From an uncultured Rickettsiales bacterium (lineage in GTDB: Bacteria > Pseudomonadota > Alphaproteobacteria > Rickettsiales > UBA1997): a DNA stretch of 9,392 nucleotides. This document shows positions 1-6,399 of this stretch, piece by piece; position 1 is the stretch's first letter, and every line of letters begins with the position of its first letter. The DNA lies in contig CATOJU010000027.1 in the NCBI GenBank assembly GCA_951800555.1, positions 1 through 9,392 of the forward strand, in the 5' to 3' direction. A model generated the notes under the pieces. It searched no databases. It was given only the letters and a program-made list of their open reading frames with translations, and was not told the DNA's origin. The position numbers and the translations under genes are program-made.

Positions 1-1041
1 GATTTTGTTGTTAGTACAGAATTAGAAAAAATAAATGAAACAGAAATAAAAATGCAATTATTTTTATGGGATGTTCTTGATGAAAAATTTTTGGGTGGAA
101 AATATTATATTTTGCAATTAGATAAAAATAACAATTCATATAGAATATCAAATATGATATCTGATTTTATTTTTAAAGCAACAACTGGTGAAAAAGAAGG
201 ATTATTTGATAGTAAAATAATGTATGTGTCGGAAACTGGTTCACCATTAAAAAGAGAAAAACAAATTGTAATAATGAATTTTGATGGAAGTAAAAATACA
301 AAAATTACAAAAAGTAAAAATTTAAAATTGATTCCTATATTTTCAAAATATAATCCAAATGAAATATTTTATATGGAATATTTGCCAGAAGGACCTTTTA
401 TTGTAAGGCATGATTTAACCGATAATAGTGCAACGAAAATTTTAACAAAAGATCAAGTTATGACTAGTGCAGCAAATTTTAATCCTAATGGTGAAAACCA
501 ATTAATTTTGGCTGGTACATCAGGGAAGTCAACTAATTTATTTTTATTTGATTTTAAAGAAAGAAAAAATAAACAAATAACAACTGGAAATAGTATAAAC
601 ACAGCTCCTAGCTTTAGCCCAGATGGGAAAAAAATAGTTTATGTTTCTGATAAATCTGGATCTAGAAAACTTTATATGAAAAATTTAGAAAATAATAAAG
701 AAGAACTTTTAACTAAGGAATCTGGTGTTTATGATAAACCATCTTGGTCACCAGATGGAAAATTGATAGCCTTTATTAAACTAAAAGGACAACAGTTTCA
801 GTTAGGAATTATGAATTATAGAGGGGAGGCCGAAAGAATCTTAACAAGTAGTTATTTAATAGAAGGTGTTAAATGGTCACCAAATTCAAGGTACTTAATA
901 TATACAAAACAAAAAGGAGCATATGGCGCTGATAGTATTCCAAGAATTTATATAAAAGATATATTGACTGGAAATGAATATAGATTGCAAACTCCAATAC
1001 AAGAAGGTGCAAGTGATCCTGATTGGGTAATGAATAAATAA
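1..1041 (+). CDS. tolB: TolB, periplasmic beta-propeller of the Tol-Pal system (5' end outside window)
   Basis: The frame is open from the first base, so 346 residues of the C-terminal part are visible; the Met codon at 52 is internal, not the start. The opening residues up to the LWDV segment (about residues 22-25) resemble the end of the TolB N-terminal domain. After it comes a six-bladed-propeller-type domain with PD40 signatures: SPDG at about residues 206-209 and 250-253, and SPNS at about 293-296. The protein ends in an ASDPDW motif close to the stop, as TolB proteins typically do. In known systems TolB sits in the periplasm and links Pal and the TolA/Q/R motor for outer-membrane constriction. 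The signal peptide would lie upstream of the window. The alternative is a TolB-like PD40 protein outside a Tol operon; no other tol genes are visible to settle this. TolB-family assignment is strong, orthology moderate. Confidence 0.85.
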   Translation, partial: DFVVSTELEKINETEIKMQLFLWDVLDEKFLGGKYYILQLDKNNNSYRISNMISDFIFKATTGEKEGLFDSKIMYVSETGSPLKREKQIVIMNFDGSKNTKITKSKNLKLIPIFSKYNPNEIFYMEYLPEGPFIVRHDLTDNSATKILTKDQVMTSAANFNPNGENQLILAGTSGKSTNLFLFDFKERKNKQITTGNSINTAPSFSPDGKKIVYVSDKSGSRKLYMKNLENNKEELLTKESGVYDKPSWSPDGKLIAFIKLKGQQFQLGIMNYRGEAERILTSSYLIEGVKWSPNSRYLIYTKQKGAYGADSIPRIYIKDILTGNEYRLQTPIQEGASDPDWVMNK

Positions 1042-1043
1042 AT

Positions 1044-1436
1044 ATGTATAAAAGAATTAATAAAAAATTAAAAATTTACAAAAATATTTGTAAATTTATT
1101 AATCTTTTGGTAAGGTTAATTACTATATTGATTTTAGCTTTATTTTTTTATTTTTTACAAAAAAATAATAGTAGTATTAATTTAAAAAATAATAATATAA
1201 TATCGAATGTTATAGAAAAACCGAAATTGCAAACTTATGAAAATGATGGAGATGTTATTCTTGTTGTTGGAGATAAAGCTGAAATTGAAAAAGATAAAAT
1301 TAATGTTTATAATTTAAAAGTAGATTCTAATTTTTTAACTGGATTTTCTAATGTTGTTAATATAATAAATGATGGGGATGAAATAATTTTTAATGATAGA
1401 CCGATGATTATATTTTATAATGAAAAAGATAATTGA
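1044..1436 (+). CDS. Small single-pass membrane-anchored protein, unknown function
   Basis: A 130-residue protein whose ATG lies two bases after the tolB stop, so it is almost certainly co-transcribed and probably translationally coupled; I see no strong Shine-Dalgarno. The N-terminus is Lys/Arg-rich (residues 1-18), followed by one hydrophobic segment at about 19-38 ending in aromatic residues, with no cleavage motif. This suggests an N-in anchor with the rest outside the cytoplasm. Residues about 65-130 alternate hydrophobic and polar residues in short beta-like strands around a GDKAEIEKDKINVY stretch and end in IIFYNEKDN. I do not recognise the family. A short bitopic periplasmic protein beside tolB could belong to envelope assembly; an LptC-like beta-strand protein is a weak possibility I cannot support from motifs. 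Confidence 0.75.
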   Translation: MYKRINKKLKIYKNICKFINLLVRLITILILALFFYFLQKNNSSINLKNNNIISNVIEKPKLQTYENDGDVILVVGDKAEIEKDKINVYNLKVDSNFLTGFSNVVNIINDGDEIIFNDRPMIIFYNEKDN

Positions 1437-1775
1437 TTTTTTATAGTATTGTATAAAAATAAATTTATTCTAGTAATACCCTATATTCTCCTTTGGATCG
1501 AGGTTAAAAAGATTTTTTTTTCATTAATTATAAAATTTTATAAATATATATTGCTGCAAAATATTTGTCTTTTTATAATATTTAATTTTTGTTGAAAAAT
1601 TTTATGTAGTAGATCTATTGAATTTTTTATATAATAAATTTTATTGTGATTTATTGAAAGTTTACTGTAAAAAAGTCATCTATATTTGTTCTAGTTTATT
1701 TAATAATTTTTGGTGAATTTATAGAATTAAATAACATTATTATAAATTAACTTTTGATTTCTTTATTTTTATTTA

Positions 1776-1823
1776 TAGATCAAGATTATGTAGATTTTTA
1801 AATTACAGTAAAATCTTGATCTA
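1776..1823. repeat. Perfect 12-bp inverted repeat with a 24-nt loop
   Basis: TAGATCAAGATT at 1776-1787 is repeated exactly in inverted form at 1812-1823. Arms of this length with internal G and C are not expected from base composition alone. Neither strand shows a U-run right after the stem: the flanks are A-rich on both sides as transcribed. It is therefore a poor intrinsic terminator and could instead be a protein-binding site, an RNA-end stabilising hairpin or a relic of an element. The function is unknown. Confidence 0.6.
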
Positions 1824-1835
1824 GAAAAATAATTG

Positions 1836-1884
1836 CAAAAATAAAGTAAATTTTGATTTAAAAAAATTAATTTAAAATCAAAAT
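1836..1884 (-). terminator. Candidate weak terminator for the ankyrin-protein gene
   Basis: An exact 10-bp inverted repeat (1850-1859 and 1875-1884) lies about 20 bases past the stop codon of the minus-strand ankyrin gene. Read on the minus strand, the hairpin is followed by a U-rich run (TTACTTTATTTTT). The stem has only one G-C pair per ten bases and a 15-nt A/T loop, so it would be weak. Position and orientation are its main support. Confidence 0.35.
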
Positions 1885-1904
1885 AAATTAAATTATATTA
1901 TTAT

Positions 1905-4544
1905 TTAATAATCAAAATCTTTTTCATCCGATTTTTTACTACTATCAAATTGTTCACTTATTTCTTCTTCTTCAGTAAGGACAGCAAAAGCTGTACTTGC
2001 TTCGTTAAGCGATGATATTCTATTGGTATTTTTTTCAATATCATCTTTTTTTTCTTCATTATTTGATATTATATTAGAGTTTTCTTCGATATTATCTAAA
2101 TTTTCTTCATCATTTGATATTATATTAGAATTTTCTTCAGTATCATTTTTTGTTTTTTTAGATTTCTTTTTTTTTGATGTTTTTTGTTTTTCATTTAAAA
2201 AATCATTTATTTTTTTATCTAAATTTTGATCTATTTCTAATTTTTTATCTTTTATTTTAGAATATAAAAATCTAATTATATCCCTATTTTTCATTCTTAG
2301 AGCTAAGTGAAGTGGTGTTTCTTCACAATCGTTTATTGCATTTATATTTATATCTGATCTAGAAAGTAAAATTCCAATTATATCCTTATCTTTCATTCTT
2401 AGAGCTAAGTGAAGTGGTGTATCTTTCCAACAATCTTCTGCATTTATATCTATACCGGGTTCAGAAAGTAAAAATTTTAATATGGTTAAACTTTTAAAAG
2501 TTATAGTTTTAAAAATTAAATTATCATAGAAATTTTTTTTATTTTCACTTGTTTGCTCTTTTAATTGGTCTTGTAATAAAAATTCAAATATTTTAAGATT
2601 ATCATTTTCAATAGACCAGTTAAACAATTTGTCTTTGTTATCTTTTAAGATTTTATTCTCTTTTTCTATTTTTTCGATCAAAACTTCAATTATATCTAGC
2701 CTTTTATCTTCTATTGCTTTTTTAAAGCTATAATTTATGTTGTATTTTTCATTATTTATTTCTAAATCTTCTTTAGAAAGTATAAGTTCAATTATCTTTG
2801 GATTTCCTTTTTTTAAAGCTTCTTTGAGTGGTGTATTTTTATATTCATTTTTTGCATTTACATTTATATTTGGCATAGAAAGTAAAAGCTCAACTACATT
2901 TGGGTTATCTTTTTTTATAGCAATATAAAGTAATTCATTTTTATCTTCATATGCTAGATTTAATTTTTTTTCTTTCATTTTAGAAATTATTAATTCAACT
3001 ATTTCTGTTAAATTCAATTCTAGAGCCAAATGTAATGCTGTTTTATTATATTTATTATCTGTTGTATTTATATCTATATCTGTTTGTTCCAATAAAAATT
3101 TAACCATATCTAATGCATTTTTATCTTTTCGGTAAACTTTATACACAAAAAAGGGTAATATATTATTTTTGTGCTCTTTTGCTAATTTTATTTGATTTTT
3201 TTTCATATATTCTATTATTTGCTTTATTTTTTTAAAATCATTTTCTTTTAAAGCATTTTTTAAAGTTAATTCTGGCTGTTTATTTAAAAAACTAATCATT
3301 ACTTGATTTCCACTTTCAATTGCGTAATCTAATATTGTTTTTCTGTTTTTATCTTTATTATCTATACTATCAATTTTCCTTAGTTCATTTAAAATTCTAT
3401 TAGCTATTCTTAAATCTTTAATATAATTAAATGTTCTAATTAAATCGTCTTTATTCCAATTATAATTATCTATTAAAAAAGTAACATTATCAAATTTGCT
3501 GCCAATACAGGCTGCTTTTAGCGCAAGATAATCAATTTTCATATGTAAATCATTTATAATATAATAGGCTAATTCAGAACTATTACCAAAAAATATATTT
3601 TCATCTATAGGTCCAGAAATACTAAAAGGTGTATCTATTTTATCTAATTTAACTCCATTAATAATAAGACGTTTAATTATTTCTACATTTCCAATTTTAC
3701 AAAAAATTTTAGTAATTCTTTCATCATTAAAGTAATTTATATTATGGTTGTAGTATATCATAAAATCTTCTATATTTACTATTTGTTTATCTAGACAATA
3801 TTTTAATATAATATAGGCAATATTAATACCATTATTATTTGTTTTAAGATATATAGAATTTTCATTTTCATTTATATTTTTAATTATTCTAAAAAATAAA
3901 TTTTTATCTATAACTTCTTTATATTCAAACTTTTTTTGAATATTTTCTTCTGTTGAATATTTATTTTCGGAATTTTCATTATATTCTTTTAAATATATAG
4001 ATTCCCTATCAAAAATAACCAACTTTTTGTTTCTTTTATAATTATCATTTATTTTTCCGCCTGGAAATGTAATATAATATTTATTTTGATGTTCTTTAAA
4101 TTTTATTAATTCTTTTATATTATTTTCTTTATTTTTTGATCCAATAATATAATTTAATCTTTGCTCTATACATTCCAATTCTTTTTTTTCTTCGGGATAT
4201 AATTTTTGCCTTTTTTGTAATTCTTTCATTTTTATATAGTCTTTTATCTCATCATCATATATTTTATAGTTTTCATCAGTAATCCTTTTTGTCATAAAAT
4301 TTTCAATTAATTTTCCTAATTCTTCTTTATTATTTGATTCTAATGCATTTTTTAATTTTTCGAATTCCTCTTTTTCTTTTTCTTCTTCTTCCGTAGCTGC
4401 ATCAATAATGTTCAAAGCTATATCTTTTAATTCTTTTATATCTTTTGTTAAATAAGAAAAATTTTCTACTGATGGAACTTCTACAATATTATATTTTTCA
4501 TTTTCTAATTCATTTAAAAGCTCATTAAAATTATTCTCTGTCAT
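1905..4544 (-). CDS. Large ankyrin-repeat protein with basic patch and acidic repeated tail
   Basis: An 879-residue protein; the ATG at 4544 is chosen because an AAAGAGG ribosome binding site lies 6 nt upstream, below a consensus promoter. There is no signal peptide or membrane segment, so it is predicted cytoplasmic or exported by a non-Sec route. Residues 1-150 are charged and helical with Glu-rich coiled-coil character (TEEEEKEKEE near 51). Residues about 150-400 are not recognised, though partly helical-repeat-like. Residues about 400-765 hold ankyrin repeats, the clearest at 499-525, 569-596, 708-735 and 742-764, each with a T(A/P)L-type helix start; the last two share nearly identical TPLHLALRMK cores exactly 34 residues apart. 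A Lys-rich patch (KKKKSKKTK, 791-799) precedes a tail with 17-residue EENSNIIS repeats. Ankyrin repeats bind other proteins; no enzymatic domain is visible, so the role is unknown. It is transcribed alone, opposite to all neighbours. An effector-like or host-interaction role is only an inference. Confidence 0.9.
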   Translation of the reverse strand: MTENNFNELLNELENEKYNIVEVPSVENFSYLTKDIKELKDIALNIIDAATEEEEKEKEEFEKLKNALESNNKEELGKLIENFMTKRITDENYKIYDDEIKDYIKMKELQKRQKLYPEEKKELECIEQRLNYIIGSKNKENNIKELIKFKEHQNKYYITFPGGKINDNYKRNKKLVIFDRESIYLKEYNENSENKYSTEENIQKKFEYKEVIDKNLFFRIIKNINENENSIYLKTNNNGINIAYIILKYCLDKQIVNIEDFMIYYNHNINYFNDERITKIFCKIGNVEIIKRLIINGVKLDKIDTPFSISGPIDENIFFGNSSELAYYIINDLHMKIDYLALKAACIGSKFDNVTFLIDNYNWNKDDLIRTFNYIKDLRIANRILNELRKIDSIDNKDKNRKTILDYAIESGNQVMISFLNKQPELTLKNALKENDFKKIKQIIEYMKKNQIKLAKEHKNNILPFFVYKVYRKDKNALDMVKFLLEQTDIDINTTDNKYNKTALHLALELNLTEIVELIISKMKEKKLNLAYEDKNELLYIAIKKDNPNVVELLLSMPNINVNAKNEYKNTPLKEALKKGNPKIIELILSKEDLEINNEKYNINYSFKKAIEDKRLDIIEVLIEKIEKENKILKDNKDKLFNWSIENDNLKIFEFLLQDQLKEQTSENKKNFYDNLIFKTITFKSLTILKFLLSEPGIDINAEDCWKDTPLHLALRMKDKDIIGILLSRSDININAINDCEETPLHLALRMKNRDIIRFLYSKIKDKKLEIDQNLDKKINDFLNEKQKTSKKKKSKKTKNDTEENSNIISNDEENLDNIEENSNIISNNEEKKDDIEKNTNRISSLNEASTAFAVLTEEEEISEQFDSSKKSDEKDFDY
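2050..2141. repeat. Tandem 51-bp repeat encoding the acidic tail
   Basis: Bases 2050-2090 and 2101-2141 are near-identical copies at an offset of 51 bp, so the duplication keeps the reading frame and encodes 17-residue units containing EENSNIIS. A third, degenerate unit (IEKNTNRIS in the protein) follows at roughly 2000-2040. Close nucleotide identity indicates recent tandem duplication or slippage in the 3' end of the ankyrin gene. Confidence 0.75.
2274..2420. repeat. Recently duplicated 102-bp ankyrin unit
   Basis: Bases 2274-2318 and 2376-2420 match at 43 of 45 positions, with 30 consecutive identical bases (2289-2318 and 2391-2420), at an offset of exactly 102 bp or 34 codons. This is slightly longer than the usual 33-residue ankyrin period. 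The copies encode the helix pair of the last two ankyrin repeats. The other repeats of the gene are much more diverged at DNA level, so this pair is the youngest expansion. Confidence 0.85.
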
Positions 4545-4573
4545 ATTTAACCTCTTTATTTTTTTTAAAAATT

Positions 4574-4602
4574 ATTATATAATAATTTAAATTGATTGTC
4601 AA
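4574..4602 (-). promoter_or_regulatory. Consensus sigma-70-type promoter of the ankyrin gene
   Basis: On the minus strand TTGACA (4602-4597) is followed by a 17-bp spacer and TATAAT (4579-4574), so both hexamers and the spacing are the exact housekeeping consensus. Transcription should begin near 4567, giving a leader of about 22 nt that contains the AAAGAGG ribosome binding site (4557-4551) before the ATG at 4544. The leader leaves no room for a riboswitch. The -35 box is about 21 bp from the presumed left end of the IS982 remnant, which lies upstream. Confidence 0.85.
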
Positions 4603-4708
4603 TAGGGTAATATTATTTATTAAACCCAACTTTGTTTTTAACTCACAAAACCCTTGAAAAATAAAGATAGGAAGTTATATAAATTAAATTTAAATAAAAC
4701 CTCCCATT

Positions 4709-5348
4709 ATGATTGTAATCTTAAAAGATTTAATAATCAATAGCTTTGTTAAAGTAGATGATTTCTATAAAATAACCATTCTTTTAATAGATAAACATTC
4801 TATAGAATATATCAATTATGGTAATTGTAATGATAATGATAGTGAAAAGAAAAATAAAAAAAGAATAATATAAATTTAGAATAGATACTTTAATGGAAAG
4901 TGAAATAATAACCATTCTTATATTATATCATTTAGATTCTCGTAAAAACCTTAAAAAGTTCTATAGAGAATATAATGAAATTCTAAAAATATATTTTCCT
5001 AGATTACCTTCCTATAATAGATTTTTAGTATTAGAAAGGGAAGTAAGTAATCTACTACCTATATTTATTTATCATTTATTTGGTAAAGAAACAGGTATCT
5101 ATTATATAGATATTACGCCTTTAGTAGTAGGTAAAAATCAAAAAAAGATAAAAAAGAAAAATAAAAAAATAAAGAAAAAATAAAAAAAGAAAATCAAAAA
5201 AAAATATAAAACCTTTAAATATTTAGCAGAAAGAGGTAAAACTTCTATGGGATGGTAATATGATACTTTATCAGAAGAAGATAAAAAACTTTTAAAGAAA
5301 AGAAATTTAATAGAAACAGTTATAGGAGAAATAAAAAAGATTAATTAA
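4709..5348 (+). pseudogene. IS982-family transposase, frameshifted, interrupted and internally deleted
   Basis: Fragment 1 (4709-4873) gives 54 residues including FVKVDDFYK, like the start of IS982 transposases. The reading then shifts frame to a second stretch, open from 4869, with SEIITILILYHL, then FPRLPSYNRFLVLE and YIDITPL, which holds the first catalytic Asp. In this same frame a Lys-rich run replaces the normal short linker, a TAA falls at 5181, and family sequence resumes with FKYLAERGKTSMGW before a second TAA at 5256. The middle of the enzyme, including the second catalytic Asp of the GDKGY region, is missing. Fragment 3 (5259-5345) gives KKRNLIETVIGEIKK, around the catalytic Glu, and stops at 5346 without the usual RHRS-type C-terminus. 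It is non-functional. An intact-looking 96-codon reading frame at 4893-5183 is just part of this relic, not a separate gene. Confidence 0.9.
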
Positions 5349-5376
5349 TATTACTATTACTAGAATAGTAATATTA
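5346..5376. repeat. Perfect 13-bp stem, 5-nt loop hairpin at the end of the transposase relic
   Basis: TAATATTACTATT at 5346-5358 is the exact inverse of 5364-5376, separated by ACTAG. The stem has two G-C pairs and no U-run on the plus strand (ACCACTAC follows). On the minus strand the next bases are TTAATTAATC. It begins at the premature stop of the relic and could be a transcription barrier or the product of palindromic rearrangement. Confidence 0.65.
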
Positions 5377-5501
5377 CCACTACAAGAATAAAGAATGTAT
5401 ATAATTATTTTACAAAAAATGGGGGGTTATAGTATTAACTTTAAAAGTCAACATAAAGTAGGCAAAGCCGAATTTTAAAAAATATATAGACTTTTTATTT
5501 T

Positions 5502-5512
5502 TATAATATAAT
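5502..5512 (+). promoter_or_regulatory. Candidate -10 region for the reductase-flavodoxin operon
   Basis: Two overlapping TATAAT hexamers (5502-5507 and 5507-5512) lie about 45-55 bases upstream of the reductase ATG. This suits the start of an operon just after the IS remnant. No good -35 element stands at 16-18 bp: TAGACT at 5487-5492 is only 9 or 14 bp away. Support is positional and weak in such AT-rich DNA. Confidence 0.35.
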
Positions 5513-5557
5513 ATCCAATTATAATTAATAATTAAACATTATAACCACAGGAGAAAT

Positions 5558-6394
5558 ATGCAAGAAATAACCCTAAACAACAACACAAAAATGCCAATAT
5601 TAGGCTTCGGAGTTTATCAAATTTCGGCAGGGGTAGAATGCGAAAAGGCAGTAGAAAATGCCTTGGATATCGACTATAGAATGATAGATACAGCACAGGC
5701 TTATAGAAATGAGGAATCAGTAGGTAATGCAATAAAAAATTCAGGAATAGACAGAAAAGAATTATTTATTATAACTAAAGTTTGGATTTCAAGCTCTGGT
5801 TATGAAAAAGCTAAAAAATCTATAGACGAATCATTAAAAAAACTTCAAACAGATTATATTGATCTATTACTTATTCATCAACCTTTTGGGGATTATTATG
5901 GTACCTATAAAGCTATGGAAGATGGAGAAAAGAAATTAAGAGCTATAGGAGTTAGTAATTTTTATCCCGATAGATTTATAGATTTAACGAATTTTGTAGA
6001 AATTAAACCTGTGGTTAATCAAGTTGAAACTCATGTATTTAATCAACAAAAAAGACCAAATGAAATTATGAAAAAATATAATTGCCAAATTATGTCTTGG
6101 GGACCATTTGCAGAGGGAAGAAATAATTTTTTTACTAATGATACATTAGTTAATATAGGTAAAAATTATGATAAATCTTCTGCTCAAGTGGCTTTGAGAT
6201 TTTTAGTACAAGAGGATATAGTGGTAATTCCTAAATCTATTCATAGAGAAAGGATGGAACAAAACTTTAATATTTTTGATTTTAATCTTAATGAAAATGA
6301 AATGAATGAAATTAGAAGACTAGATAAAGAAGAAAGTTTATTCTTTTCTCACTATTCACCGGAAACAGTTGAAATGTTAATAAATGTTAAATAA
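5558..6394 (+). CDS. Aldo/keto reductase (2,5-diketo-D-gluconate reductase-like, AKR5-type)
   Basis: A 278-residue protein, normal for cytosolic (beta/alpha)8-barrel aldo/keto reductases that reduce aldehydes and ketones with NAD(P)H. The family tetrad is present: Asp44 in MIDTA, Tyr49 in QAYRNEE, Lys74 in IITKVW and His107 in LLLIHQP. GVSNF (131-135), VNQVETH (153-159), and IPKS (224-227) with the following ERMEQN segment mark substrate-side and cofactor-phosphate binding; KS..RER favours NADP(H). The loop before RAIGVSNF seems about two residues shorter than in common relatives. Substrate cannot be told. AGGAG at 5549-5553 precedes the ATG by 4 nt. The flavodoxin gene starts 5 bases after its stop, so the two form one operon. 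The first 160 or so bases are about 40% G+C with C-ending codons, clearly richer than the rest of the gene. Confidence 0.95.
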   Translation: MQEITLNNNTKMPILGFGVYQISAGVECEKAVENALDIDYRMIDTAQAYRNEESVGNAIKNSGIDRKELFIITKVWISSSGYEKAKKSIDESLKKLQTDYIDLLLIHQPFGDYYGTYKAMEDGEKKLRAIGVSNFYPDRFIDLTNFVEIKPVVNQVETHVFNQQKRPNEIMKKYNCQIMSWGPFAEGRNNFFTNDTLVNIGKNYDKSSAQVALRFLVQEDIVVIPKSIHRERMEQNFNIFDFNLNENEMNEIRRLDKEESLFFSHYSPETVEMLINVK

Positions 6395-6399
6395 TAAGA

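Larger units (their letters stand above)
1437..1904. other. AT-rich intergenic stretch between convergent genes
   Basis: About 470 bases with no credible open reading frame on either strand. It separates the 3' end of the tolB-linked gene (plus) from the 3' end of the ankyrin gene (minus), so it should hold terminators for both. A weak 8-bp all-A/T hairpin follows the plus-strand gene (1438-1445 with 1452-1459), without a GC core. Two better inverted repeats lie near the ankyrin side and are listed separately. The patch at about 1478-1507 is slightly richer in G+C than its surroundings, but I recognise nothing in it. Confidence 0.6.
4624..5463 (+). mobile_element. Degenerate IS982-family insertion sequence remnant
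   Basis: The stretch contains a broken IS982-type transposase (listed separately). The proposed left end begins ACCC at 4624, as IS982 ends commonly do, and reads ACCCAACTTTGT. The proposed right end near 5446-5463 reads inward GCCTACTTTATGTTGACT, an imperfect inverted match needing small gaps. An alternative right boundary is the G-run at 5421-5427. I could not find a convincing target-site duplication. At about 840 bp it is shorter than a normal IS982 element of about 1 kb, in line with the internal deletion in the transposase. The transposase is certain as a relic; the exact ends are not. Confidence 0.65.

Noticed and set aside
1438..1459. 8-bp A/T hairpin after the tolB-linked gene as a terminator
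   Set aside because: No G-C pairs and no clear U-run after the stem; such hairpins are expected by chance here.
2023..2229. Plus-strand open frame of 68 codons, Phe/Ser-rich
   Set aside because: It is the antisense reading of the Lys/Glu/Asp-rich tail of the ankyrin gene; composition and position explain it fully.
2737..2928. Plus-strand open frame of 63 codons
   Set aside because: Antisense shadow of the ankyrin repeats; no ribosome binding site and no independent features.
4893..5183. Stand-alone 96-codon gene ending in a poly-lysine tail
   Set aside because: Same-frame IS982 sequence continues beyond its stop and precedes it in another frame, so it is a piece of a broken transposase.
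5346..5377. TAATATTAC nonamer in both arms of the hairpin, identical to the geminivirus/rolling-circle origin motif
   Set aside because: In geminiviruses the nonamer sits in the loop and is accompanied by a Rep gene; here it is in the stem and is easily made by AT-rich sequence.
5461..5469. GGCAAAGCC mini-palindrome considered as a tRNA or attachment-site piece
   Set aside because: Three-base arms only, with no cloverleaf or T-loop sequence around it.
5532..5732. Minus-strand open frame of 66 codons with hydrophobic stretches
   Set aside because: Overlaps the well-supported start of the aldo/keto reductase and its ribosome binding site on the other strand.
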